DNA of 64,000 nt from Polyangium fumosum (lineage in GTDB: Bacteria > Myxococcota_A > Polyangia > Polyangiales > Polyangiaceae), in assembly GCF_005144585.1 (NCBI RefSeq), contig NZ_SSMQ01000035.1, positions 1 to 64,000 of the forward strand, written 5' to 3'. The position numbers were made by a program, and so were the translations under genes. Shown here piece after piece: positions 25,820-35,561 of this stretch. The notes under the pieces are model-generated. The model saw only the letters and a program-made list of their open reading frames with translations. It was not told where the DNA came from and searched no databases. Numbering within the stretch: position 1 is the first letter of the stretch; each line of letters begins with the position of its first letter.

Positions 25820-27781
25820 TCATTTCACGAGGCCCGGCAGCCCTCCGTGCAGGGCCTCCGCGCGCGCGGCCATGTCCCCGCACGCCGCCGCGCCGAGATC
25901 GTTCCGCTCCTTCGGATCCGCGAGCACGTCGTAGCAATGCCACGCCGTGTCCCACTCCCGGGCTTCGAGCTTCAAGTTCCCCCGCATCATGCCCCAGTTG
26001 CGGAACGCGCAGCCCCACACGCCCGAGCAGTTCGTGAGCGGCACCGGCTCCGTCCGCTCGATCGGGCCGAGCAGGCTCTTGCCGATCATCGCGCCGTACC
26101 AGCGCGAGAAGCCCGCCTCGCGCTCCAGGCCGAGCATGTCGAGGATCGTCGGCGTGAGATCCGTGTGGAACACGATCGACTCGCGGTGCGACGCGAGCGC
26201 GGCCGTCTCGGCCTCGGTGAGCGTGCCCTCGGGCGCGTCGATCCAGCCCGGCACGTGGATCTCCTCGTCGAGCACCGCGCCCGTGTGCCCGAGCTGCCCG
26301 TGCTCGCGGAACGACTCGCCGTGGTCCGACGTGAACACCACGATCGTGCGCTCGCCGAACGCCTGTTCCCGGACGAACCGCAGCATCTCGCCGATCGTCC
26401 GATCCTGCAGGTGGACCGCGTCGAGGTAGTAGTTGCGGTACGCCTCGTTGTCCTCGGGCGCCTTGCTGTCCATCGCGGGCTGGAACGGGGCGTGCTCGGC
26501 GTCGATGCGGTAGGGGATGTGCGTGTTGCCGTAGTGCGCGACCGCGAAAAACGGCTCGCGCATCTCGCGGATGTCCTTGCGGATGCGCTCGGTGAGCAGC
26601 TCGTCGCGCGCGCCGAGATCCATGTCCGCGAGCGGATCGAGATCGGTCGCGCCGGTCTGGTGCGAGGTCGGCAGGTCCTGCACGTAGAGGCGCGAGTTCG
26701 CGAACATCATGTGGTGGCTGGTCCAGTACGCCGTGTCGTACCCGGCCGCGTTCGCGTAGTCGAAGAGGAGCGGATGGCCGTGCAGGTCCTCGCGCGAGGA
26801 CGTCGGCGGCAGGCCCGACCAGAGCACCGCGAGCGAGATCGCGGTGGTCGAGGCGTTCGATCGCATCTGGAGCAGCGGAAAGCGCTTCCTCGCCGCGGCG
26901 TTCGTCGCCGGCGAGAAGGGGCAGTCATCGGTCGGCGCGATGCAGTGCGCGTCGGCGCGCACGCTCTCGGTGATGACGAAGAGCACGTTCGGCCGCGTCA
27001 CGCGCGCGCCGCTCGGGATCGCCGTGGCGCGTGGGAGCGTGGGCGGCGTGCGAACCCCGGGGCGGACGTGCTCGGGCGGCCGGAGCCCGGTGATCTGCTT
27101 GATCACGCCGCCCATCGCGTGGAGGTAGATCACGTCCGGCGTCGACGCCTGCACGGTGCGGTACGAGCAGGGGATCACGAAGCCGAAGAAGATCGCGATG
27201 GGCGCGAGGATCCGCGCCGCGCGTCCGCTCCGCGTCTGCCGCGGCCGCACGAACCTGCGCGCCGCGACGACCAGCGCCGCGGCGCAGACGAGCGGCGGCG
27301 CGACGGCCGAGACGAGGTTCCCGCCGTCCGCGCGCAGGTGCCCCAGGACGCTCTCCGAGAACGACGTCGCGAAGAGCAACGCGTCGAGGTTCACGTACGT
27401 CGAGTAGCAGCGCTGGAAGTAGATCTGGACGCCGAGCGTGACCGTCGCGAGCAGCACGAAGAGCGAGGCCGAGACCCAGCGGACGGCGCCGCGCCGCGAG
27501 GACGCGGAGTAGAGCAAAAGGCCCCACAGGACCGCGCTCTCGAGGATCGCGCCCGCGTAACTCACGACGTGCTTGCCGCGCAGATCGAGCAGCCTCCCGC
27601 CGCGGATGCCGATGTCGACGGCGAGCACGAGGACGGCCGGAGCGAGGAGCACGAGCCAGGCGAGGCGGCGCCGCGCCCGGGCCAGGCGCCGGAGCTTCTG
27701 GCTCTTCGGCGCGAGGGAGGCGGGATCGCTCGTCCGCGTGCCTTCCGCGCTGGGGTCGAGGGGGTAGTTCGTCGCGGACAC
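25820..27781 (-). CDS. Membrane sulfatase-family protein (LtaS/phosphoethanolamine-transferase type), copy 2
   Basis: The 653-aa paralogue of the next gene has the same layout: short cytosolic tail, five membrane helices, then the catalytic domain with NVLFVITESVRADAHC, STTAISLAVLWSG and VVFTSDHGESFREHGQLGH. Shared blocks such as EPVPLTNCSGVWGCAFRNWG near the C-terminus show a tandem duplication. The Cys pair in this block may form a disulfide. GTG start. The two copies probably act on the same class of envelope substrate with different specificity. Confidence 0.8.
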   Translation of the reverse strand: MSATNYPLDPSAEGTRTSDPASLAPKSQKLRRLARARRRLAWLVLLAPAVLVLAVDIGIRGGRLLDLRGKHVVSYAGAILESAVLWGLLLYSASSRRGAVRWVSASLFVLLATVTLGVQIYFQRCYSTYVNLDALLFATSFSESVLGHLRADGGNLVSAVAPPLVCAAALVVAARRFVRPRQTRSGRAARILAPIAIFFGFVIPCSYRTVQASTPDVIYLHAMGGVIKQITGLRPPEHVRPGVRTPPTLPRATAIPSGARVTRPNVLFVITESVRADAHCIAPTDDCPFSPATNAAARKRFPLLQMRSNASTTAISLAVLWSGLPPTSSREDLHGHPLLFDYANAAGYDTAYWTSHHMMFANSRLYVQDLPTSHQTGATDLDPLADMDLGARDELLTERIRKDIREMREPFFAVAHYGNTHIPYRIDAEHAPFQPAMDSKAPEDNEAYRNYYLDAVHLQDRTIGEMLRFVREQAFGERTIVVFTSDHGESFREHGQLGHTGAVLDEEIHVPGWIDAPEGTLTEAETAALASHRESIVFHTDLTPTILDMLGLEREAGFSRWYGAMIGKSLLGPIERTEPVPLTNCSGVWGCAFRNWGMMRGNLKLEAREWDTAWHCYDVLADPKERNDLGAAACGDMAARAEALHGGLPGLVK

Positions 27782-27977
27782 GCTGCGCGCCCCATCCTAG
27801 CCCAAATCACGTCCCCGCGACGAATGGGTGACGTGATTGCAACGACCGTGCTGGAGGACCGGGGCCCCGCGTTGCCCCGGCCACGGGAGCAGGCGGCCAC
27901 GAGGGCAGGGGGCCATGCTCCTCCGGACGGTTCGATTTATGCTCCGCCCCGGCCGAAGGGCCGTCCGGAGTCAGCCC

Positions 27978-29075
27978 ATGTCGACGAACACCGAGCCCAC
28001 GGAACACGCGCGCCTCACCCTGGAGCTCGAGACGGCGCTCCTGCGCGAGCTGCGCTCGACCTACCAGGACCTCAACGCCTCGTACTTCCGGCGCGCGTTG
28101 AAGATCCCGACGATCGAGCTCGGCGACGCGGAGCGTTACCTCGGCCGCTGGCACCGGGAGACGCGCTGCATCGAGATCGGCCGGCGGCTCGTGATCGAGC
28201 GACCGTGGGGGATCGTGGTCGAGGTGCTGAAGCACGAGATGGCGCATCAGTACGTGCACGAGGTGCTCGGTCAGACGAGCGAGCAAGCGCATGGCCCAGC
28301 CTTCCGCGGGGTCTGCCAGCGGCTCGGGATCGACGCCCACGCCTCGGGGCTGCCCGACGCGCGCGGCGAGGACCCGGGCGAGGCGCGTGTGCTCGAGCGG
28401 ATCGCGAAGCTGCTCGCCCTCGCGGAGAGCGCGAACGTCAACGAAGCGCAAGCCGCGATGAACGCCGCCCAGCGCTTGATGCTGAAGTACAACATCGACA
28501 GTGTCGCGGAGCGGCAAGCGCGAGGCTACGGCTTCCGCCACCTCGGCAAGCCCACGGGCCGCGTGACCGAGGCCGAGCGGCGGCTCGCGTCGATCCTCGG
28601 CAAGCACTTCTTCGTGGACGTCATCTGGGTGCCGGTCTACCGGCCCCTCGAAGGCAAGCGCGGGAGCGTGCTCGAGATCTGCGGCACGCACGCGAACCTG
28701 GAGATGGCGAGCTACGTGCACGCGTTCCTGACGCGCACGGCCGAGCAACTCTGGACCGCGCACAAAAAGGCGAAGGCGCTCGGCGGCAACCGCGATCGGC
28801 GCACCTTCGTGGCAGGCGTGATGGCGGGGTTCGACGAGAAGCTCGGCACGCAACGCGAGATCAACACGAGCGACGGTCTCGTGTGGGTGAAGGACGCGGA
28901 CCTCGGGCGCTACTACCGGCAGCGGCATCCGCGCATCCAGCACGTGAAATACGCGGGCGGGCCCCGCAGCGAGGCGCACGCCGAGGGGCGCGCAGCGGGC
29001 CGGCGCATCGTGCTGCACAAGCCGGTCGGGCAGGGGCCGAGCGGCGGAGTTCGGCTTCTGCCAGGCAAGTCCTGA
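27978..29075 (+). CDS. SprT-like metallopeptidase domain fused to DUF2786
   Basis: The 365-aa protein starts at an ATG preceded by CCGGAG; a longer frame reaches 27837. The N-terminal SprT-like domain has the zinc site HEMAH (86-90) with the third ligand in AHGPAF (His105). The DUF2786 region follows (VLERIAKLLALAESANVNEAQ, LMLKYNID, about 136-175) and a basic domain completes it. SprT-like (Spartan) proteases cut DNA-protein crosslinks in eukaryotes; the bacterial role is not settled. The C-terminus is Arg/Lys/Gly-rich, which could bind nucleic acid. No obvious operon partner. Confidence 0.8.
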   Translation: MSTNTEPTEHARLTLELETALLRELRSTYQDLNASYFRRALKIPTIELGDAERYLGRWHRETRCIEIGRRLVIERPWGIVVEVLKHEMAHQYVHEVLGQTSEQAHGPAFRGVCQRLGIDAHASGLPDARGEDPGEARVLERIAKLLALAESANVNEAQAAMNAAQRLMLKYNIDSVAERQARGYGFRHLGKPTGRVTEAERRLASILGKHFFVDVIWVPVYRPLEGKRGSVLEICGTHANLEMASYVHAFLTRTAEQLWTAHKKAKALGGNRDRRTFVAGVMAGFDEKLGTQREINTSDGLVWVKDADLGRYYRQRHPRIQHVKYAGGPRSEAHAEGRAAGRRIVLHKPVGQGPSGGVRLLPGKS

Positions 29076-29085
29076 GCGAGGCTCG

Positions 29086-30090
29086 TCAGGAACAACAGAA
29101 AAAATCGCGCTGCTCGACGAACCCGAGCGCGGCGAGATCCTTTCGGATGATGTCCCGCGCCCCGCGCGCGCCCACGGCCACGAGCACGAAGTGCCGCGCG
29201 GGATCGAGCGAAGCCGCGGGGACGATCGGCGCTCCGTACGCCGTGCGGCCGATCTTCCTCGGATCGATGTCCACGAACGCCGTGGCCTTCGCGCCCTCGG
29301 CCGCGAGCGCACGCGCGAGCTTGCGCCCCGTCGGCCCCGCGCCCCACACGACGAACGCGCGTGCGTCCTGCGCGAGCCGCGGCGCGAGGTAGTGCGCCTT
29401 TGCTTCGATGAAGCGCACGATCGCGTAACGACCGTCGCGGAACGTCGCGCGGCCGGGATGGTGACGCCAGCGCAGCAGCGTTCGATCCACCTTCGCGAGC
29501 CCGTAGCCCGCGGTGTGGAGCCGGAGCCAGAGGTCGTAGTCCTCGGGCCAGTGCACGTCGCGGAACGCGCCCACGGCCTCGAACGCCTCGCGCCGTAGCA
29601 TCACGGAGGGATGGCAGAGCGGGGCCTCGACGAAGATCTCGCGGTCGTGATCTTCCGGCGTGACGATCGCGTTTTGCCACGCCACGTACCGCGCGAGCCC
29701 CTCGCCGACGGCCTCGGCCGGGAAGGGCTCCACGCGTGTCCCCACGACGCCGAGACGCTCGTCCTTGCGGAGCGCGTCGACCTGCCATCGGAGCCTCTCC
29801 GGCAGCGAGACGTCGTCCGCGTCCATGCGCGCGAGGAAGGGCGCGCGCGAGGCCGCATGTGCGCAGGCGAGCGCGCGCGCGATCCCCACGCCGCCGGTTT
29901 GTAGCGGCACGACGCGCGGATCCTCCGCGGCCCTACGCGCCACGATCGCCGGGCCGCCGTCCGTCGAGCCGTCGTCGACGACGAGGACCTCGATCGGCAC
30001 CTCCCGCTCGGCGAGGATGCCCGCGAGCGCCTCCTCCAGCGTGCTCTCCGCGTTGCGATACGGGATCAGGACGGAGACGAGCGGCGACAC
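29086..30090 (-). CDS. Family 2 glycosyltransferase with C-terminal nucleotide-binding-like region
   Basis: The 334-aa protein has a GT-A fold: VSVLIPYRNAESTLEEAL, VLVVDDGSTDGG, ARMDADD (the DxD metal site) and WPEDYDLWLRLHTAG with the catalytic acidic pair. After residue 240 a second module begins FVVWGAGPTGRKLARALAAEG, a Rossmann-like GxGxxG, ending in FCCS. It probably adds a sugar to a surface glycan; the extra module may bind a nucleotide-linked cofactor or only be structural. GTG start. It follows the SpoIIAA-like gene by 12 nt. Confidence 0.85.
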   Translation of the reverse strand: MSPLVSVLIPYRNAESTLEEALAGILAEREVPIEVLVVDDGSTDGGPAIVARRAAEDPRVVPLQTGGVGIARALACAHAASRAPFLARMDADDVSLPERLRWQVDALRKDERLGVVGTRVEPFPAEAVGEGLARYVAWQNAIVTPEDHDREIFVEAPLCHPSVMLRREAFEAVGAFRDVHWPEDYDLWLRLHTAGYGLAKVDRTLLRWRHHPGRATFRDGRYAIVRFIEAKAHYLAPRLAQDARAFVVWGAGPTGRKLARALAAEGAKATAFVDIDPRKIGRTAYGAPIVPAASLDPARHFVLVAVGARGARDIIRKDLAALGFVEQRDFFCCS

Positions 30091-30102
30091 GGAGAGGCAG
30101 AG

Positions 30103-30501
30103 CTATGGCAGCCTGCGGCTCTTCCGCAACGACTCGCCGGTCGCGAGCCACTCGCGCGCCTCTTGCTCGTCCGTGAAGCGGCGGATGAACTTATCTGCGC
30201 CCGTCTCGCGGGCGAGGCGGCTCATGTGCAGCGCGAGCACCTCGCTCTCGAGCACGGTCGCCATGCGCCGCACGCCCATGGTCTTCGCGAACTCCTGCAC
30301 GTCGCGCACCACCTCGACCACGTCGGGCGACGCGGGCCGGAACTTCCGCAGATCCGCGAAGATCTTGAGCTCGGGGCCGGTCATCGTGACGGCCGAGCGG
30401 CGCAGCTCCACGACGAACTGCTTCATCTCGTCGACCTGCACGAGCCCTTCCATCGAGAACTCGATCGCCGTGTTCAGCTTGTCGAGCTTGATCTGGAACA
30501 T
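30103..30501 (-). CDS. SpoIIAA/STAS-like small protein
   Basis: The 132-aa protein starts MFQIKLDKLNTAIEFSMEGL with GGAG about 10 nt upstream. The alternation of short strands and helices, with VDEMKQFVVELRRS, LKIFADLRKFRPASPDVVEVV and a C-terminal FTDEQEAREWLATG, matches the SpoIIAA-like (STAS-related) family seen in myxobacteria. Such proteins are usually signalling adaptors; no phosphorylatable serine can be assigned with confidence. It sits between a lipoprotein gene and a GT2 gene on one strand. Confidence 0.7.
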   Translation of the reverse strand: MFQIKLDKLNTAIEFSMEGLVQVDEMKQFVVELRRSAVTMTGPELKIFADLRKFRPASPDVVEVVRDVQEFAKTMGVRRMATVLESEVLALHMSRLARETGADKFIRRFTDEQEAREWLATGESLRKSRRLP

Positions 30502-30585
30502 GCGCGGAGCTCCGGGAGTAAGCGCGACCATACCACGCTCCCCCGCTCGTCGAGAACGCGCCGCGCGACCTCGCCGCGCGGCTCG

Positions 30586-31275
30586 CTACTTCTTGAACTT
30601 GCTCAGGTGCGTGATGAACCAGCGGCCTTGCCACGAGATGATCACGCGCACCTCGATCGACTCCGTCTTCTCGCCGATCCGGTAGCGGAGTTTTCCGCGG
30701 AAGGTGCGGTAGTAGCCGATCTTGTTGCCCTCGTCGCCGGGCGGCACCCACTTCGGCTTGGAGCCGAGCTCGAAGCCCTCGAACGTCGCGCCCTCCCAGG
30801 ACTTGCGCTTCTTGTGCAGGGCGTGGATGTCGCGCGCGTAGGTCCGGTGAAGCTGGTCCCAGTACTTGTCGGGGCCCTTCACGTCCTTCAGCGAAACGAA
30901 GGGCTCCTTCGGGAACCAGAACGACTCGCCGCGCGCCGGATCATCGTTCACGATCGCGTCGAAGAGCGCGGCCGCGCGCTTCTGCAGCTCCTCGCTGCTC
31001 TCCGGCGGCAGGACCTTGTTGTCCGCCACGTACGGCGCCGCGACCTGGGCCGCGTCGCTGCCCGCGTCCGAGAGCTCGGCCGTGGGCGATGCATCCGCAG
31101 AAGGCGCCTCCGCGTCCGCCGCGCCGCCGTCCGCGACGAGGGGCGCAGGGGCGGGCGGCACGGGCGCGGCGGCGCTCGCTGGGGGGGCTACGGCTTCCTT
31201 TTTGGGAGGCCCCGAGGGCGCCTGCGCGCTCGTGCATGCGGTCAGCACGACGAGCGCGAAGGCGCGCGGGAGCAC
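30586..31275 (-). CDS. Lipoprotein with NTF2-like C-terminal region
   Basis: The 229-aa protein has a short signal peptide with lipobox LTAC (Cys14), an Ala/Pro-rich linker to about residue 80, and a globular domain starting SSEELQKRAAALFDAIVNDD that ends YRIGEKTESIEVRVIISWQGRWFITHLSKFKK. This layout resembles NTF2-like envelope proteins. The GTG start is the only reasonable one and lies 19 nt after the OmpA gene stop, so the two are probably co-transcribed. Function is unknown. Confidence 0.7.
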   Translation of the reverse strand: MLPRAFALVVLTACTSAQAPSGPPKKEAVAPPASAAAPVPPAPAPLVADGGAADAEAPSADASPTAELSDAGSDAAQVAAPYVADNKVLPPESSEELQKRAAALFDAIVNDDPARGESFWFPKEPFVSLKDVKGPDKYWDQLHRTYARDIHALHKKRKSWEGATFEGFELGSKPKWVPPGDEGNKIGYYRTFRGKLRYRIGEKTESIEVRVIISWQGRWFITHLSKFKK

Positions 31276-31294
31276 GAGGCCGTGGCGCAGGATG

Positions 31295-34000
31295 TTACTT
31301 GTCCCTCTCCAGGATGATGAGCTGCACGCGGCGGTTCTTCGCGCGCTGCGCGCTCGTCACGTTCGGCCCGAGCAGCTTGTCCTGCCCGTAGCCCTTCGCC
31401 ACGAGGCGCGAGGCGTCGACGCCGGCCGAGACGAGCCACGTCCGCACGGCCTGGGCGCGCTGCTCGCTGAGCGTCTGGTTGCGCTCGCGCGTGCCCGTGT
31501 TGTCCGTGTGGCCCTGGATCTCGATGCGCCGGATCTTCGGGTTCTGCTGAAGCACGTCCGCGATCTCTTCGAGCAGCGTGTTCGAGTCGCCGAGGATCTT
31601 CGCCGAGTCGCTCTCGAAGTGCACCTGCCGCGAGATCTTGATCTCGTTGCCCTGCACCTTGACGCTCGCGGCCCGCGCGGCCGGGCGCTTGTTCATCCCG
31701 AGCGAGACCTTCGCCTCGTCGTTCAGGCGCACGTCCGCGTCGCTCACGTGGTTCATGAAGCCCGCGGCCTCGGCGCGGATCTTCGTCGCGCCCAGCGGCA
31801 GATCGCGGAACGACACCACGCCCTTGCCGTCGGCCGTCGCCGTGCGCTCCTTGCCCGTCGCGTCGACGATCCGCACGACCGCCGCGGGGATCACATCCCC
31901 CGTCTCGGCGTCACGCACGACCGCCGAGATCGCGCCGATCTTCGGCAGCGCTTCGAGCGCGCAGTCGACGTCCACGATCGTCGGCCCTTGTTGCGGCGGC
32001 GGCGTCGCGGGGGCTGGCGCCGCGGGCGGCGGCGGCGCTGCGCCGGGCTGACCAAAGGGCGCCGGCGGCGAGAACTGCCCCGGCGCGCCGAACTGACCCT
32101 GCGCGCCGAATTGCCCCGGCTGCGCGCCGAACTGGCCCTGCACGCCGAACTGCCCCTGCGGGTTGAACTGCCCCGGCGTGGGCTGCGCCGGCGGCGTCGG
32201 TTGCGCGGGCGCCTCCGCCTTCGGCAGCGTCGGCGGCGGCGGCGCGACCACGGTCGCCTGGCACGTCGTCGGCTTGTAGCCCGGCGCGCGCACCGAGAAC
32301 GTGTACGTCCCCGGCTCCAGGTGACGCGTGAGGAACGTGCCGCCGGCGCTCGTCGCGAACGGCGGATCCTGGTTCCCCTCGATGGACACGATCGCGTCGG
32401 GGATCACGGCCTCGGGCTTGTTCGTCTCGTGCACCGTGCCGCGGACGAACGACTGCGGCGCCGGCAGGATCACCGGCTCCGGCGGCGGCGGCGGGGGCGG
32501 CGGCGGCGGCGGCGGAGGCGGCGGCGGGATCTCCTTCGTGTCGTACGCGTACGCGAGCCCGAGGTAGACGGTCCACGGCGCTTGTGGCGCGATCTCCTCG
32601 ACGAACACCGAGGTCGCCGAGAGGCCGATGTCCACGGCCGCGTGCCCCGAGAGGCCACGGAACGCCTTGCTGAACGGCGTCACGCGCGTGCCGATCGTGA
32701 GGCGCGAGGGCAGACCCGCGTAGCCGGGGCCGCCGGCGGCCTGCGGATCCTCCGCGCTGAAATCGGCGAGCCCGAGGCAGACGTCGCCGCGCGACACGCG
32801 GCCCGTATGACACTCGTAGCCTTGCCGGTTCACGGGGACGTCGACCGTGTACTCGACGTACGGCTGCGCGTACCGGAAGGGCAGCTCCACGCCGATCCAC
32901 GGCGTGAAGAAGTCGACGCGGTTGATCCCGAGGCCGAAGCGCTCGATGCGCGAGATCGGCTGCCGATCGCGGCCGTCGCGGTATTCGAGCGCGCGCCCCT
33001 CCTCCACCTCGCGCACGAGCTGGCCGGAGTTGTCGACCTTGTAGCCGAGGTTCACGTTCACGCGCAGCGGGAAGCCTTGCCCGCCGGGCTTGCGGAAATC
33101 GGCGCTCGCGAGGGCGCGGAAGAACGCGCTCGTGCCCGCGCCCGAGACGCCCACGCTGCCCGTGCCGTTCAGCAGCATGAGCTGCGCCTCGGCGCCGAAC
33201 GAGAAGTACGAGCCGACGCGCGACGGCGTGAACAACTTCAGGCCGAAGTTCGTGTCGCCGAGGACCTGCAGGAGCTGCGGCTTGCCTTGATCGTTCGAGT
33301 TCGCGTACGTGCGGATCGCCGCGAACGCTTCGAGGAACGAGAACGGCGTCGCGCTGAGCGCGAAGAACGCGCCGACGTGGCTCGACGCGTCCGCGAGGTT
33401 GTCGCGCGTGCAGGTGATCCGCTGCCCGGCCGCTGTCGACAGGTTCGGATCGCAGAGGAAGTTCGAGGTCGAGAAGAAGTCGCTGAGGAACGAGACGCGG
33501 AACGTCCCGGCCGCGCCCGAGCCGGCGTACGACGTGCGCAAGAGGCCGGTCGAGCCGAACGAGTTCGGCTGCTCGAGGAGCGTCCGCGCGCGCTCCTCGA
33601 GCTCATCGACCTTCGGCGGCTCCACGGCCGTCTCGTTTGCGGGCGGCTGCTCGGGCGGAGCCGCGCCCTCTTGTCCTGGAGCCGGAGGTAGCTGTCCTGG
33701 AGCCGGAGGTAGCTGTCCTGGCTGCGGCTGGAACTGTCCTGGCTGCGGCTGGAACTGTCCTGGAGGGGGCTGGAACTGTCCTGGCGGCGGCTGGAACTGA
33801 CCAGGCGGCGGCTGGAACTGTCCTGGTTGCGGCTGGAACTGCCCCGGTTGCGGCTGGAACTGCCCTGGCGGCGGCTGCGGGCCGAACGGCTGCTGCGCCT
33901 CCGCGTCCGCGGTGACCAGGAGGCAGAAGGCCATGGGAAGCGCGGTGAGCGCGACGAACCGCCGCGTCTCGGCAAAGGAGGCGTTCTCAAGCGTACGCAT
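31295..34000 (-). CDS. Large OmpA-family outer-membrane protein with Pro-Gly-Gln repeats
   Basis: The 901-aa protein has a signal peptide ending ADAEA, then about 80 residues of QPQPGQF/PPPGQF repeats. A central part of about 400 residues has beta-strand character and is followed by a 16-residue polyproline stretch (near 32475-32525). Two carboxypeptidase-regulatory-like modules, split by a second GQF-rich linker, precede an OmpA C-terminal domain with VHFESDSAKIL, IQGHTDNTGTRERNQTLSEQ and SAQRAKNRRVQLIIL, which binds peptidoglycan. It is likely a cell-wall-tethered barrel protein. ATG start; it is divergent from the NtrC gene. Confidence 0.85.
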   Translation of the reverse strand: MRTLENASFAETRRFVALTALPMAFCLLVTADAEAQQPFGPQPPPGQFQPQPGQFQPQPGQFQPPPGQFQPPPGQFQPPPGQFQPQPGQFQPQPGQLPPAPGQLPPAPGQEGAAPPEQPPANETAVEPPKVDELEERARTLLEQPNSFGSTGLLRTSYAGSGAAGTFRVSFLSDFFSTSNFLCDPNLSTAAGQRITCTRDNLADASSHVGAFFALSATPFSFLEAFAAIRTYANSNDQGKPQLLQVLGDTNFGLKLFTPSRVGSYFSFGAEAQLMLLNGTGSVGVSGAGTSAFFRALASADFRKPGGQGFPLRVNVNLGYKVDNSGQLVREVEEGRALEYRDGRDRQPISRIERFGLGINRVDFFTPWIGVELPFRYAQPYVEYTVDVPVNRQGYECHTGRVSRGDVCLGLADFSAEDPQAAGGPGYAGLPSRLTIGTRVTPFSKAFRGLSGHAAVDIGLSATSVFVEEIAPQAPWTVYLGLAYAYDTKEIPPPPPPPPPPPPPPPPEPVILPAPQSFVRGTVHETNKPEAVIPDAIVSIEGNQDPPFATSAGGTFLTRHLEPGTYTFSVRAPGYKPTTCQATVVAPPPPTLPKAEAPAQPTPPAQPTPGQFNPQGQFGVQGQFGAQPGQFGAQGQFGAPGQFSPPAPFGQPGAAPPPPAAPAPATPPPQQGPTIVDVDCALEALPKIGAISAVVRDAETGDVIPAAVVRIVDATGKERTATADGKGVVSFRDLPLGATKIRAEAAGFMNHVSDADVRLNDEAKVSLGMNKRPAARAASVKVQGNEIKISRQVHFESDSAKILGDSNTLLEEIADVLQQNPKIRRIEIQGHTDNTGTRERNQTLSEQRAQAVRTWLVSAGVDASRLVAKGYGQDKLLGPNVTSAQRAKNRRVQLIILERDK
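33660..33885 (-). repeat. Coding minisatellite in the OmpA-family gene
   Basis: Tandem units of about 21-24 bp of the type TGTCCTGGCTGCGGCTGGAAC encode the repeated PGQFQPQ/PGQFQPP and PGQLPPA blocks. Units are in frame and vary mainly at one or two codons, so copy number could change without frameshifts. Confidence 0.85.
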
Positions 34001-34169
34001 CGACCCTCGAAAGGCAGCAGGGGAGGGGTCTCTCCCCCCACGGGAGTGGACCGTCCTCGCTGCGCGGGCGGTTGTATCATTCCCATGAGAAAGCAGAAAC
34101 TATCCGGTTGTGTCCCCGTACGGATCCGGCCCACCCGCGGGAAGAACCCCGTGCTAGGAAGGGGCCAGC

Positions 34170-35561
34170 ATGGGTTCCCGCGGCCGAATCCTGATCGTCG
34201 ACGACGAGGCCAACGCGCGGGCTGCGCTCGCCGAGATCCTGCGTGAAGAAGGGTACACGACCGAGACGGCAGCCGACGGGTTCAAGGCCCTCGGCAAGCT
34301 CGAAGAGTTCGCGCCCGACGTCGTCCTGACCGACCTCAAGATGCCGGGCCTCGACGGGATCGGCCTCATGGAGAAGGCGCAGGAGTCGCGCACGACGGCG
34401 ACGTTCGTGGTGATGACCGCGTTCGGCACCATCTCGAACGCGGTCGAGGCCGTCAAAAAAGGCGCCTACAACTACCTCACGAAGCCGCTCGACTTTCAGG
34501 TCCTCGAGGTCGTCGTCGAGCGCGCGGTCGAGCAAGCGCGCCTGCTCCAGGAGAACTCCCGCCTCCGGCAGAAGCTCCGCGAGCGCAACGCCTTCGGGCA
34601 CGTGATCGCCTCGCACCCGAGCATGGTCAAGCTCCTCCGGCTCGTGGAGCAGGTCGCGCCGAGCCGTGCCAGCGTGCTCATCGTCGGCGAGACGGGCACG
34701 GGCAAGGAGCTCATCGCCGAGATGATCCACCGCGGCAGCCCGCGCGCGAAGGCGCCGCTCGTGCGGCTCAACTGCGCGGCGCTCAGCGAGTCGCTCCTCG
34801 AGAGCGAGCTCTTCGGCCACGAAAAAGGCGCGTTCACGGGCGCCGTCGGCCGGCGTGAGGGCCGCTTCGAACAGGCCAGCGGCGGCACCTTGTTCCTCGA
34901 CGAGGTCAGCGAGATCCCGCTCGCCACGCAGGTCAAGCTCCTGCGCTTCTTGCAGGAGCGCACGATCGAACGCGTCGGCGGCAACGAGACCTTGAAGGTC
35001 GACGTGCGCATCATCGCCGCGACGAACAAGGACCTCCGGCAGCGCATCACGGAGGGCCATTTCCGCGAGGACCTCTACTACCGGCTCAACGTGGTCACGC
35101 TGGAGATCCCGCCGCTCCGCGCGCGCACGAGCGACATCCCCGAGCTCGCGGCCTTTTTCCTCGGCCGTTACGCCGAGGAGAACGGCAAGCGCATCGAGGG
35201 GTTCACCGACGACGCGCTCGCGGCCCTCGCGGCGTACGCCTGGCCCGGCAACGTGCGCGAGCTCGAAAACGCGGTCGAGCGCGCCGTGGTCCTCTGCGAA
35301 GGCCCGCGCGTCGAGCGGCGCCACCTGCCGGGGTCGCTCGACGTGGGCGCCGGCGAGGGCGTGATCCCGCCGATCCCGGGCAGCACGATCTACGATCTGG
35401 AGAAGTACGCGATCCTCCGGACCCTGGAAGCGTGCAAGGGATCCACCTCGAAGGCCGCGACGATCCTCGGCATCAGCCCGCGCAAGATCCAGTACAAGCT
35501 CCACGAGTACACGAGCACCGTGCCCGGCGCGCGCCGGGAGGGCGGTGAGGAAGGCGCATGA
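34170..35561 (+). CDS. NtrC-family sigma-54-dependent response regulator
   Basis: The 463-aa protein has a receiver domain with D11/D12, phospho-acceptor D55 and K105, a sigma-54 AAA domain with Walker A GETGTGKE (173-180), GAFTGA (220-225, the sigma-54-contacting loop) and [10 protein letters not shown], and a Fis-type C-terminal helix-turn-helix ([22 protein letters not shown]). It should activate sigma-54 promoters when phosphorylated. No histidine kinase gene is adjacent. Its stop overlaps the ABC ATPase start by 4 nt, so both are made from one message. Confidence 0.92.
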   Translation: MGSRGRILIVDDEANARAALAEILREEGYTTETAADGFKALGKLEEFAPDVVLTDLKMPGLDGIGLMEKAQESRTTATFVVMTAFGTISNAVEAVKKGAYNYLTKPLDFQVLEVVVERAVEQARLLQENSRLRQKLRERNAFGHVIASHPSMVKLLRLVEQVAPSRASVLIVGETGTGKELIAEMIHRGSPRAKAPLVRLNCAALSESLLESELFGHEKGAFTGAVGRREGRFEQASGGTLFLDEVSEIPLATQVKLLRFLQERTIERVGGNETLKVDVRIIAATNKDLRQRITEGHFREDLYYRLNVVTLEIPPLRARTSDIPELAAFFLGRYAEENGKRIEGFTDDALAALAAYAWPGNVRELENAVERAVVLCEGPRVERRHLPGSLDVGAGEGVIPPIPGSTIYDLEKYAILRTLEACKGSTSKAATILGISPRKIQYKLHEYTSTVPGARREGGEEGA

